Below the pieces are notes generated by a model. The model was not told the origin of the DNA. It was given only the letters and a program-made list of their open reading frames with translations, and searched no databases. A DNA stretch of 64,000 bases from Paracamarosporium sp. OC-R06-R3. Lineage: Eukaryota > Ascomycota > Dothideomycetes > Pleosporales > Didymosphaeriaceae. The translations under genes and the position numbers were made by a program. Below, piece after piece: positions 47,666-58,241 of the stretch. Each line of letters starts with the position of its first letter. The first letter of the stretch is position 1. The stretch spans positions 451,489 to 515,488 of the forward strand of contig JACVRA010000063.1 of NCBI GenBank assembly GCA_019828545.1, written 5' to 3'.

Positions 47666-48994
47666 CTAGTCCTTATTATCACCTCCACGAGCCTTGAATG
47701 CAGATTTCTGTACATCGACCGGTGGAGCATGAACCTCCTGTTCTGGCCAGCTCCAAAGCTGCTGGTAGCTGGTGTCTAGTCTTCCTTGAATGGCGTCTAC
47801 AATGCGTCTGCCAATGACAGGCATGAATTTGAATGCATGTCCACTGCCACCTGTGGCTATGAACAATCCATCAAATCTGGGATGGTAGTCAATGATAAAG
47901 TCTCCTTTTGTTGTATCTGTATACCAGCAGATGCGGGTTCGATCGAATTCTTTTTTCGCGAGCCAAGGAATGAGCTCCTCAAGAGCCTCGTGACAGGCAC
48001 CCAGGCCCCGCTTGAGCATAACTTCTTCGTCGTACGTGCCCCAGCTTGGAATTGATAGCTCGATGTCGCCATCTATTTGCGGATGGGAGTAGCGACGAGG
48101 ATTGAGGAAGCCTTGACCGTGGCGGGCAATTTTGAGCTCGTTGCCATTTGGTGGTATGACAAACCATCCTTTGCGAAGATTGATAATGGATGGCATGCCA
48201 CGTAATCTGTTGATTTCCTCAGGAGAGAGCGTCATATAAGAGAGGACCTCGCCCGATGCCACAGCAATTCCTCGCATGTCAATAAGCATTGGGCTCTTTG
48301 CGCCCGCCGCAAGAACGATGAGATCAGCTGAGTACGTTCTGCCATCGTCTAGCTTAACACCTGTAACGCGAGACTGAGCGTTTGCAGGATTCTCCACTAG
48401 CAAGCTTGACACGGTGCCAGTGACTATCACAGCCCGTCCAAGCTTCTTGAGCACATCATAAGCGTACTCCAGACTTCGGGCTGCATCCACCCATCCCGCG
48501 TGATGATTCAAGTAGCCCCAACCGCCGCTCTTGCCACCGGTCGCGCAAGCCTCGCGGATAGCATCATCGCCTTCGACTTCGGTAATATTCTTTTCTTGAC
48601 CACGTCTCCGCGCAAGATCCAGGGCGGAGGCTATGTACCCATCTTTGGCTTCACCAAGCATTAACAAACCAGATTCGACAAAGCGTTGTTCTTTGCCCCA
48701 ATCACCATGCCGCCATATTTCCAAAGCCTCAGCGGCCAGCGAAGCATATAAAGGGCTGGTGTAATCGGTCCGTACGATACGATTGATGTCGAAGCTTGCG
48801 CAGTTCTTGTCGGGAATCTCTGACGCGTTGATGACGGTGATGTGAGTTAAGGCAAAAGCTTCGTCCCGACATAGTTCGAGGGCAGTCGAAAGACCAAAAC
48901 AACCAGCCCCAATGATGATGATGCGCTGGACTTGGGACTCCATAGTCTCTGATGTAGAATCGAAATGGCCGTCGTCAATAAGATTTATGGACAA
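47666..48994 (-). CDS. FAD-dependent amine oxidase, sarcosine oxidase / fructosyl-amino-acid oxidase (DAO) family
   Basis: Single exon of 442 residues; an alternative start at 48943 (MESQVQRII) gives 425, closer to family size and puts the Rossmann site at the N-terminus. FAD motif IIIIGAGCFGLSTALEL; then INRIVRTDY, as in amadoriases; C-terminal RICWYTDTTKGDFIID, whose Cys matches the position that covalently holds FAD in sarcosine and fructosyl-amine oxidases; and IATGGSGHAFKFMPVIGR. Such enzymes oxidise N-methyl or N-fructosyl amino acids to H2O2 plus the amine. No signal peptide; no clear C-terminal SKL. The TKGDF segment replaces the more common TPD-x-x-F. Divergent from a methyltransferase gene. 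Confidence 0.87.
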   Translation of the reverse strand: MSINLIDDGHFDSTSETMESQVQRIIIIGAGCFGLSTALELCRDEAFALTHITVINASEIPDKNCASFDINRIVRTDYTSPLYASLAAEALEIWRHGDWGKEQRFVESGLLMLGEAKDGYIASALDLARRRGQEKNITEVEGDDAIREACATGGKSGGWGYLNHHAGWVDAARSLEYAYDVLKKLGRAVIVTGTVSSLLVENPANAQSRVTGVKLDDGRTYSADLIVLAAGAKSPMLIDMRGIAVASGEVLSYMTLSPEEINRLRGMPSIINLRKGWFVIPPNGNELKIARHGQGFLNPRRYSHPQIDGDIELSIPSWGTYDEEVMLKRGLGACHEALEELIPWLAKKEFDRTRICWYTDTTKGDFIIDYHPRFDGLFIATGGSGHAFKFMPVIGRRIVDAIQGRLDTSYQQLWSWPEQEVHAPPVDVQKSAFKARGGDNKD

Positions 48995-49760
48995 ACTTTT
49001 ATATTAGGTCAAGACCTCGATCTAAGGGAACGGCGACTGAGGACCAACTGGCTATTTGCTGTGGCCGAAGCAAATGCTTCCTATTCATCATCATGTTCCG
49101 TACTAGAGTTAAAGTAGCCAGATGCTGTGCCAGCCATCCTAAGCCAACTACGCATGTACGGTAACTCTGCATATGTATTGACTACGCGGCCATTAGGTGC
49201 AGTGAAACACCCCGTAGTCATAAACTGCATGGCCTCAACATGAACACACATGCGTCGCTACTCGGCAGATACCACTTCATCTTAGGACATGCGTGTTTAG
49301 AGTGACACCTTATGTTCAGGTAAGACGAGATGGGGAAAGGATCGACATAGATTGTTGTGACGTGAAGCCACAGGAAGGGTGGAGCAGACATAGTGTGGGT
49401 CCACAAGATCTATGTAGCAGAGCCTGAGGGATGTCACAGGAGCTGTGCCGGAGGTAGGCTATGGAAGTAGTCTATTGTTTGAACTACTGAGTATGTGTGG
49501 CTTAGGAAGGTGACCATCTGCCATGTGCACTATGGTCCATCGTCCTTGATGCGGGGGGACAACCGGAGCCAATTAAATAGCAATAGGAGACACGCACATT
49601 GTTAGTTTAATTTAATGTTTCTCGGCTTTCAATTATCTTCTTCGGCCCCAGGGAACCCAATATGCCGGGACCGTCGTACATCCCAACCGCGATCTTCGGC
49701 TTGGTGCATTTATAATGCGAAGATCAGGCCGTCGTAAGTTTGCTCGAAAGGCACCCAAAA
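48995..49760. promoter_or_regulatory. Shared divergent promoter region, amine oxidase (-) / EgtD-like methyltransferase (+)
   Basis: 766 bp between the two start codons. It could co-regulate both genes; no specific factor site is claimed. Confidence 0.45.
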
Positions 49761-50927
49761 ATGTTTTCCCATCTTGATATATTGACAGACAGGCAAGCTC
49801 AAGAGCGGCAATTACGCTCGGCTATCGTTGACAGACTCAATGTCGTTCCAAAGACCTTGCCGGACATCCTGCTTTGGGACGATGCAGGACATAGTCTTTT
49901 CAAAAAAATCACGAGCAGCCGGAGCTATTACGGTACACAAGCTGACCGAGAAATCATGAAACACAAAATCAACGAGATATGTAAATATCTTGACGATGAT
50001 GCTGTTTTGATAGAACTTGGAGCTGGGTAAGAATTTTCTTGCAGACGTTTTGGGCTGGGCCCGATCCTAACTGTTCATTCAGGTCTGTACCACATACTGG
50101 AATGATTTTAGACGAACTTTGTCAGCACAGGATGAAGACACAATACTTGGCACATGATCTCATTCAGAGCACGCTCGACCACGGTCTTTGCCACCTGGCA
50201 AGCAAGTTTCGCAGTGATCATCATAAGAGTGTTCTCAAAATGCGCGGTATTGTAGGCACGTATAACCAATTCTTTGAGTGGCTATCCCAGACACATGAGC
50301 TGCGTGGTCGTCGCGTGGTGGTCCTCTGGCTGGGGAATTGTCTCAGTAACTATTCCGATGCTGAGTTCCCTAATATGGTCGAAGCGCTTATGCAGTCGCT
50401 CTCGTTGAGTAAAGCGGCATCGAGTACACTGATGCTTGCAGTCAATGGGTGTCGAGAGACAGACCTGATGCGTCAAGCTTATGATTCGCCTGATGGCTCC
50501 CCCGTAGCTTTTGTCGCCAACGCTTTGCGGCATGCGAACCGCATCCTTGGCACGGAGGCCTTCGAGTACGATGCTTGGACACCGGTTCCGAGTATCAATT
50601 CTACAGGAACATCGATCACGTGGAAATTCCAGTCGAATCAAGAAACCCGGCTCGTGATTAACGAGCGGCCTATGACCTGTAAGGCTGGAGAGGATATAGA
50701 GCTCATCACGATCAACAAAAGAGACGAGGCGGATGTTGCTAAGTTGTTGGCGCACTCACGGGCTGAGCTTGTAGACACTTGGAAACATCAATCCCTCCCC
50801 TGGAGTAAGTGCATATGTGACTGTCGCTACGATTCGTCGCTGATTTCGCCCAGGCTGGTGTGTGATCGTTGATGGCGGAGATGCAAAAGGACGTGCGGGG
50901 AATGTGCGCAAGGCTCTAATAATGTAA
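49761..50927 (+). CDS. EgtD/EasF-like SAM-dependent N-methyltransferase
   Basis: Start ATG at 49761 (MFSHLDIL). Exons 49761-50026, 50083-50804 and 50854-50927, 353 residues; without the last splice the frame ends at 50872 with 351. The first intron (56 bp) joins IELGAG to SVPHTG, the SAM-binding glycine-rich strand. The N-terminal block PKTLPDILLWDDAGHSLF with SSRSYYGTQADREIM is typical of the histidine-specific methyltransferase domain (EgtD, fungal Egt1 N-domain, and ergot EasF). The second conserved block is VVVLWLGNCLSNYSDAEF. It lacks the C-terminal sulfatase-like and DinB domains of Egt1, so it is a stand-alone amino-acid or indole N-methyltransferase. Substrate unknown. No ergot cluster gene is nearby. 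Confidence 0.85.
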
Positions 50928-51902
50928 CTACGTCACATAGTTTCTATAAGGCAGGCACCACCTAGTGCACGGACTATAGTCAACAAGACTATCCCGCCCT
51001 CTTTCCTTCTCGGGGAGACTTCTCACTGACTCACTTACTCTACACACTCTTTTCTGCAGATAGCAATACAGCCTTGTTGTTGTTCTTACTTTACCTGGCT
51101 ACTTACAATTCTTCAGGGCATCTGAGCCTGCTTTTCACCTCGGCCGACCTAGCGAGCCTACACGTGACTTCAACATGACTTTTGTATTTCTCAGCTTTTA
51201 CAGCCCATATTATATTATAGCCCTTACCCTTTCCAGATCTAGCCCTACCTAGCCCTACCAAGCCCTACCACATTCTACTCCTTGCTCTATTTTTTTTAAG
51301 AACTTCTAAACATATTCAGATGGAGTGGGAGTTGGGCCTGGTGTTGGATCCGGTGCTCCAGAGTTGGAGCTACGCACTGAGTAGTATCAGGTCATGTCAA
51401 GTTAGTATCTATTTGGACTTAGGCAGGATCAGATGAGGGGCCTTCTGAGTTGAAAAGCAGTATCAGCCGAGTATAACTTTATGTATTCTTTTACAAATTT
51501 ATAACGAGTGTGCAGAGCCCTAAGTAAATGCTTTAGATTGTCGGGGCTGTTTTCTGCTGGAACTATCGTTGAGATTAGGGTTAAATATAGTGTTTGTACT
51601 CGTCGTGGTTATCTCTCCGAAAGTGAATCTTGAGCTGTTAGCATATATCGAGTTCCCTGTTCTCGTTCTAAGTTGTATCACAACATCAGGAAGCTCATAT
51701 ATTTCAGTTATTATAGGCCAATAATGTTCATGAATTATCCAGAATCTTGGCAATGAAGTTACGTCCAAGTCCTTGATAGATCACAAAGTCTCGATAGCGA
51801 ATGATCGCTAAGAAGCCATGGTATACAACGACATCTTCTACAACCCGTGTGCAGTACAGATATAGTACCTAGCTACCTTCAAACAAAAACACTATCAACG
51901 AT
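50928..51902. other. 0.98 kb AT-rich spacer with CCCTACC repeats
   Basis: Between convergent genes. Around 51215-51270 there is a TATTATATTATAGCCC stretch followed by three or four imperfect copies of AGCCCTACC. Frames are broken and TA-rich, as in RIP relics. The rest is probably the 3' UTRs. Confidence 0.5.
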
Positions 51903-54900
51903 TCAATCGGGTCGCTCCCACTCCAATGCTAACTGATCATTGTTGTTTCTCTGCCCACGAGAAGCTGCTAACAAGGCCCGCTGTTCCTGCGCTGCGAGCC
52001 TAACACTTTGATCCTGGCGCGCAAATCGCTCCATAGCTCTGGTTTGATTGCGACTCTCTGCTGCTTCTCTACTCTCGATGAGCCTCTTCTCTAGTCCAGC
52101 CTGCCGTTCCGCAGCCGCATATTGCAATTTGTTCGTACGATCTTGCGAAACATATTCCAATTCCTTCAACCGTTGTTGTGATGAATACTCCAACTCTGTC
52201 CTTTTTCTGGTGGCTTCGTAGGTCAATTTATCTTTCTCTTTTATGTGGTACCGTTCGTCAGCGCGCTCAGCATTCGAGTTGTTGCGTCGTTGAATCGCTA
52301 ATCTACTGTCATGCGCGATTTGTTGATCATTGTGGCGTTGCGTGTTAAACAAGTCAAGATCAGCTCGCTCTTTGCTCTGTATCATGCTGGCCTTATGGTG
52401 TTCTTGCTGAATTTCAAGTTCCGCTTTTGCAGTTTGTTGCCGCCTTTGCATTTCACGTTGCTCAACTTGATCGGCAAGATCCTGTCTCTCCATCTCCTGT
52501 TTTAGCGCGGGAGGCAGGCCCGTGAAGCCAGCGGGTTGATCGCCGCGTTTGGCAAACCATTTTTCTTTGCAACCTTTTTGTACCAATAGTTCTACTAGCA
52601 GCAGTCCCACGCGGTCGCCAACCTTGCAATATTGTTTCACATACACGTCTGGGGACAAATACCTCTGTTGCGAATCTTCGTAAAGGAAGAGTTCGGAATC
52701 AGTTCGAATCTCTTTGTATATCTCTGGGAATCGCAGCAATGCTCTAGTGATCTCTATCGGATGTTTGTTGTCAAGGGCTAGATGCAGGATAGTCTTTCCC
52801 TTGACTTTGAAGCTCAAGTCCGTAGAGGCATTGATGAGTAATTTTATGATTTCGTAAGCAGCAGATATCTGCTCACCGGTTTCAAGATTGGCTTCGGAAC
52901 ATAATTCCCCAAGGGCTGTTCTTCCTTCATGTAGGTCGCACGAATAGTCTGGGTCGTGGTCCTTTGCGAGGAGTAATGATACAGTACCTCTTTGACAAAG
53001 ACGCGCCGCCTCTTGTAGGCTCCCATCGTTGCTTTGTGCTCCGTTCTCGAGTAGCAGATAGACGGATGTGATATCTGCGTTTGCGGTAGCATAGAAAAGG
53101 GGTGATTTGGCGGAAGAGTCAACTACTGACAAATCAACCTCCAATTGAATAAGCCTTTCAAGTATCGCATGCCGTCCGAGCTGAGCTGCCATCTGTACTG
53201 CTGTTGTTCCTGATCGAGATGTAGAGAACGCTGGATTTGCTTCACAACATCAGTAACGAATGTCTGTTATCTGGAAGATGTAACACTCACCTAACTTTCC
53301 TTCTTCCAACAACTCCAAGATTACTTCGTCACTGACTCCAGGACTGGGTTGTCCCAGTGCCCATATAAGTGGTGTCACAGCCTGCGCCTCCCCTGTGTCG
53401 CCGTCATCGCTTTGAACGGTTTCTCTAGGAGGGTATCCATGATTCAGTAGCAAACGCACCAAACTAACCCCGCGGCTAAAGCGGTGCATGGCCTGCAGTA
53501 TGACGCTGACCTTCAGACGATCGCTTCGGTAGAGCTCACATTTCAATGTGGTATGCACAAGCTGCATGAGGCGCTCGTAATTATTTTGTGGAAACTGGTT
53601 GATGAGTGATTCGATCACCAGATCGAAATTCGCATTTGATCTCAACAGAAGTTCGAACACATCAAGGGTACTGAATTGACCTGCAAGAATGAGACAAATG
53701 CAAGACTCTGTATTCACATCAGCTCCCCGTTGAACAAGCTCCTTGAAGAAGTCGGAACGATCATGTTGGTAAGCCTTCAGACTTTGGACTAAAGCACGAT
53801 CTTTCAGAGACTGTTTGACACCTCTCCCGAGAAGTGCAACTGCAGTCGCTGATGAGTCATTCGTGGTCCGCATCTTGTTTGAATTTAACAATTTTTCAAA
53901 AGCAAGATCAACCGCATGAGACGCCGGTGCTTTAGCGAGTAGTGCGCGTACCAAGACAGGGTTCATGGTTTCAGCTGCGAGTGCTGTGGCTTCCTCGATC
54001 TCGCGTTGCTGGTTTGATCCGTGCTGGAGAAGGAGTTGAAGTAAACCGATATCCTGGTCTTTGATAGAGACATGTAAAGCAGCTTTCCACACCATAGGTT
54101 CGATACCATGGATTGCTAATAGTTTGGAAAATGCAAGTCTGATCGGGCTTCCAAGGCGCAGACTAGCTCTGACAGCTTGCGATCTGGCCTCCTCATTAGG
54201 GATCTGAAGGTTCAACAGGAAACGAGCAGTCCCGATGTCCTGTCGGTTTACAAGGTACACAAGCGCCTCATTCTCAATATCTGGTCCGTGACGACCTAGA
54301 AGGCCTAATAGACGCTCTTCTCTGATTCCTCGAGTGATTGATAGCGTTAACGCGTAGGTAACACACCCCTTGGAAACCATTCCGGTGGCTAGCAGACATC
54401 TTAAGAGTTCGAATTTGCAGGATTCAGACACACTCGTATGACATGCCACCTTGAATGCTCTGTCGACAGTTACCGGAGTAAGGCTGTGTGTGACCATCTT
54501 CGCCAAGAGTGGGACATTACCATTGTTTGTCGCCGATGCCAGCGCTACGCCGCCCCTTTCGTTAACATTTGCACCATAATCCATTAGAAGAACCGGGATG
54601 GTGAGATCGCTTCTGTTAGAAATTATAACCTCGTTCAGAGCCTTATGCATATTGTTACCACGATACCCTGCTTTCAGGATCAGTTCGAAAAGCTTGTATT
54701 GATGATCCAATGCACATTGAACTCTTCTTGCTGAGTCGAAGGCGGTCTCCAGCGCCAGTTCGTTGGGATCTCTTCTCAGTAGCAATTGCAAGTCCGTGAG
54801 AGACTTCAACAACAGTGGATTATCGATGACCTTTCCAAATATGGCCCCGCTATTGTGATTGACATTAGCACCGTGTTTCAAAAGGAGGTCAATGATCTCT

Positions 54901-57077
54901 TTCTGACCACCCCGCGGCCCGGTACTTATTTCCATCATGAGAGCATCGCTAATTTCCTGGCCGAAGCTGCGGCATGCGTGTAAAAGAGTGTTGAGCTTGG
55001 TCTGGTCGTGTCTCGATACTTCAATAGCTGGGTGGACTATGTGAATGAAAGTGCTCCTGTTAATCCGCTCGCCCGTACAAATGGCGACAAAAACTCTGTC
55101 TTCTGCCAATGTGAGAGCTTCCACGATGGTCTTTCCCTCTTGATAATTGACATCGGCGCCATGCCCTAGTAATAGCTCGGCAAGCTCGGCACATTCGGTG
55201 TCATCAGCAGCAGCCCGAGTAGCGAGAAGTAAAGCTTGAGCAACCTGAGGGCTATTGCAGACAGCTTCATGCTGCAGAATCGCAGATAAGGAATTCTTGA
55301 GGTCAGCAAATGGTGATTTCGCTCGAGCAAAGAATAGCACCAAGGCAGTCTCCGATAGTATCTGAGGCGTCACACCCCACCTTGGCGTAATCAGCAGGTC
55401 CAATATTGGCAGGTTCCCATCTTTGGCCGCATATATGATGCAATTCTCATCCTTATCCCAAAAGTTCACTGACGCACCCGCTTCCAACAACATTCGAGTT
55501 AGATCTGTATCGCAGATCGCCGGGCGTGTAACCACACTTAATAGAGCTCGGTGGAGGTGGCTTCCGCTCACACCTTTCCCTGCAAGCAATCCAACTGCTT
55601 CGCATCTTATTCTTTTAGTGGAAAGTGCAAGGACAAGTGGCAAGACACTGGCAAGAATCTCATCAGTTGAAACGCTGTTCCCAGAGCCGGCGCCTTCACC
55701 CATGAGAAGGAGTTTGAGGAGCTGCATGTCCTGGCTTTTAAGCGCAATACGAACCGCAAGGGCTTCTTGGAAGTCAATTGACACGCCTTTGTGGACCAAG
55801 AGTGCGACCATCTGGCGGTAGTCTTTCTGAACCGCCCAGTGTAGAAGTGCCCCTAGGCCAACTGCCTCTGCTCCAGCCGCGAATAGCGAGCGAGACATAC
55901 AAACAGCGCTATCTTCAGATGACGTTCTTGAAATTTGTTCGAGAGCTACCGTGGCTTCGGTGCCTGACATTTGCTTGTGTTTGACTAGGAGCGAGACCAA
56001 TGCTGTATCATTGTCGCTTACCGCTCCCTTTAGGAGATTGAGGCGTAAGCGGGACGGCACATTGCCACCTGCGGAAAGCAGGATATCGATGAAGTGCACT
56101 CTGGTACCAAGGGGAAGGTTGTCATGATTGCAGGCGCATTCAATTGCTGTGCGCAGAGATTCTGTTTCGAGCCTTTCAGACATTGATATCAGAAGTGTCA
56201 ATATTCGAAAATTGGCGAGCCGCACTGCTGAAGCTATAGATTCCCCAGAAGAATATACAGCGTTAGCTTTGACCGAGAGCAAGAGATGTGCCATGTCGAA
56301 AATGCCATTGTTGACAATCGAGAGCAATGCCTTGTCCTTTACTTCTTGGTTGATGCCGTTTACGCTCGAACTCAGAAACAGCTTTGCCCAAGCCATGTCC
56401 CCACTTGTACAACGCTTGTAAAAGTCATTTTGACAGGTGTTGGGGTCAGCGCCACATTGGAGTAGACATGTTGCGATTTCGATGGAGTTTTGTCTTGCGG
56501 CGATTTGTAAAGACTTATTCAGACTTGCTTGAGTAGGATTGCGAGTGGCGAGGAGACGAACGTAGTCTTCTTGACCGGCTTCAACAGCTATTTGGAGCCA
56601 TCGACTCGCCTTGTCATTGATCTGTTTGGTTTTGGATTCTTTAGCGCTACTCGTCACTTCATGACGAATGTTGATATCGATGGCTTGATTCGGATGAAAG
56701 TCAAGGATTGCTTGCGCAGTTCCGACAGGCTCTCCTTCTCGTAACATATGATTGAAGGCATCTCGGCGCTCTTGCAAGGAGAAGGTTGCATTGATTTTAT
56801 CGATATCTGATTGGTTTCGTAGTCCTATTTTAGCTTTCAAGCTTTTTGAAGGTTGTTTCTTGCCCTTGATCCCGTGTCTTACATGGAGCATATAATTCTG
56901 CGCATCCTCTCGGCTGTCTTGTTGTACGAAATTTGGTACGGATGGTCGAGTAAGTCGAGGAGCTTTCTGGCGCGCGGGAATGCTCTGCTCAGCAGCAAAG
57001 TTGGCGATGCTTTTAGTGTCGCGCATGTTTTCGGTATCGCAGACTGGAATAAGAAAGTTTAGCAAAAAGTGATCCAA
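51903..57077 (-). CDS. Giant ankyrin-repeat protein with C-terminal coiled coil
   Basis: Exons 57077-53291 and 53239-51903; the 51 bp intron (GTGAGT donor, GAAG acceptor) joins EGKL to ANPAFSTSRSGTTAVQMAAQ in frame; 1707 residues. From about residue 170 to 1400 there are dozens of degenerate ankyrin-like units with phrases such as CLLQCGADPNTCQND, LLEAGASVNFWDKDE, LLLGHGADVNYQEG, LLLKHGANVNHNSG and LLMDYGANVNERGG. Canonical G-TPLH helices are mostly missing. The last 250 residues are a Gln/Glu/Arg-rich coiled coil (for example QREMQRRQQTAKAELEIQQE). No enzyme or signal peptide is seen. Faces a HET-domain gene across a 1.16 kb promoter, and may be a partner or sensor; this is inference. Confidence 0.85.
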
Positions 57078-58241
57078 AGGAGCTTTGATTATGTATCAAT
57101 AATGGCACAGCCTGATGAGCACAATACGATTAGGCTGCGCATCCACAAATATCTTGGTCCTTAGTCAAGTTGCAAAGCTTACAGCTGAGCCAGGTTAGAT
57201 GTGAGTAGACTAGATGATATTCGCGTGCTTCTGACGATCCGGCAGTTGAAGAGGATATGCCCATCGGAGGATGGATGAGAGATTGTACGGAAGTGGGGAC
57301 AAGATGACCAGTTCAACAGCGGAAAAATGCGGCAAAACGTTCGAAGTCAGGTCTCGACCCCGAAACCTCGTCCAATCACACTATCATATGCTACTGCCTG
57401 GCGCGCGCGTACTGAAGCCCAGCGGAGACACATTACGAGCAGTCTGGAAGGCTAGGCTTCGAGGGTCAGCATTTAAACGCCCTCGCATTTTTAAGCCACC
57501 AATAAACCTTACATCTTGATTATCTGAACGGTGTGGGGGTTAGTAAAGTTGCATGTGGATGGTTGCCTCCACCGGAACACTCAGCTTGGTATGTTCAGCC
57601 TTGTTGGTGCAGCCTGATAATCTCAACCTCGGCCTGTTGCTCTGAGACGAGGCTCGTATTCCTTGAGTGCCGCCAGTAGGCTCTAGGAGCTATGAAGATT
57701 TACCTTAACACTCGTTGGCAACTACGAACTTCCTAAGAGCGTTCTCGTCTTCTAGCCTTATCCACTATCCACTACTTTTGCTTTGAACGAATCCTCCCAG
57801 GTGTTGCGCGTGCGGATCCACGAACCAGCGAGAAGGAATCCAGGTGTGCGGCATCTAGCTATTACAGAGGTATGCGACGTAGCCTTTGATATGAAAAGGA
57901 AAGCTCATTGAGAAAGCACAAAAGCGGTGCGTGAGCGACGCCGTGAGACGATCAGTACACGGGGCCCGCAATTACTGCTCGTCCTTATATTCCTATCGCG
58001 CATCCCATGCCTATCGCTGGTGCGCATGGAGACAGCCTCCAGGTTACAGCCTCAACACTAGCCTCCTCAATTCAATGAACTTCCACTGCAAGTAGGCAGA
58101 CGCAAAAATCAAAGCCCGGGGAGAACCTATCACGCAATTGCAATTGGAGGGCGGGAAATTAAGAGCCGACGTGCCTCCTGGTGTCGACTAAGCAGAATAG
58201 CAAACTTCTTCTGAGAGCTCATATCCCACATTGTAGGTCCA
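57078..58241. promoter_or_regulatory. Divergent promoter region between the ankyrin and HET-domain genes
   Basis: 1.16 kb between divergent starts. No tRNA or gene supported. The arrangement would allow co-expression; no specific regulatory site identified. Confidence 0.45.

Noticed and set aside
57330..57400. A stretch (GGTCTCGACCCC...) resembling part of a tRNA T arm in the HET/ANK promoter
   Set aside because: No matching acceptor, D or anticodon stem could be folded around it.
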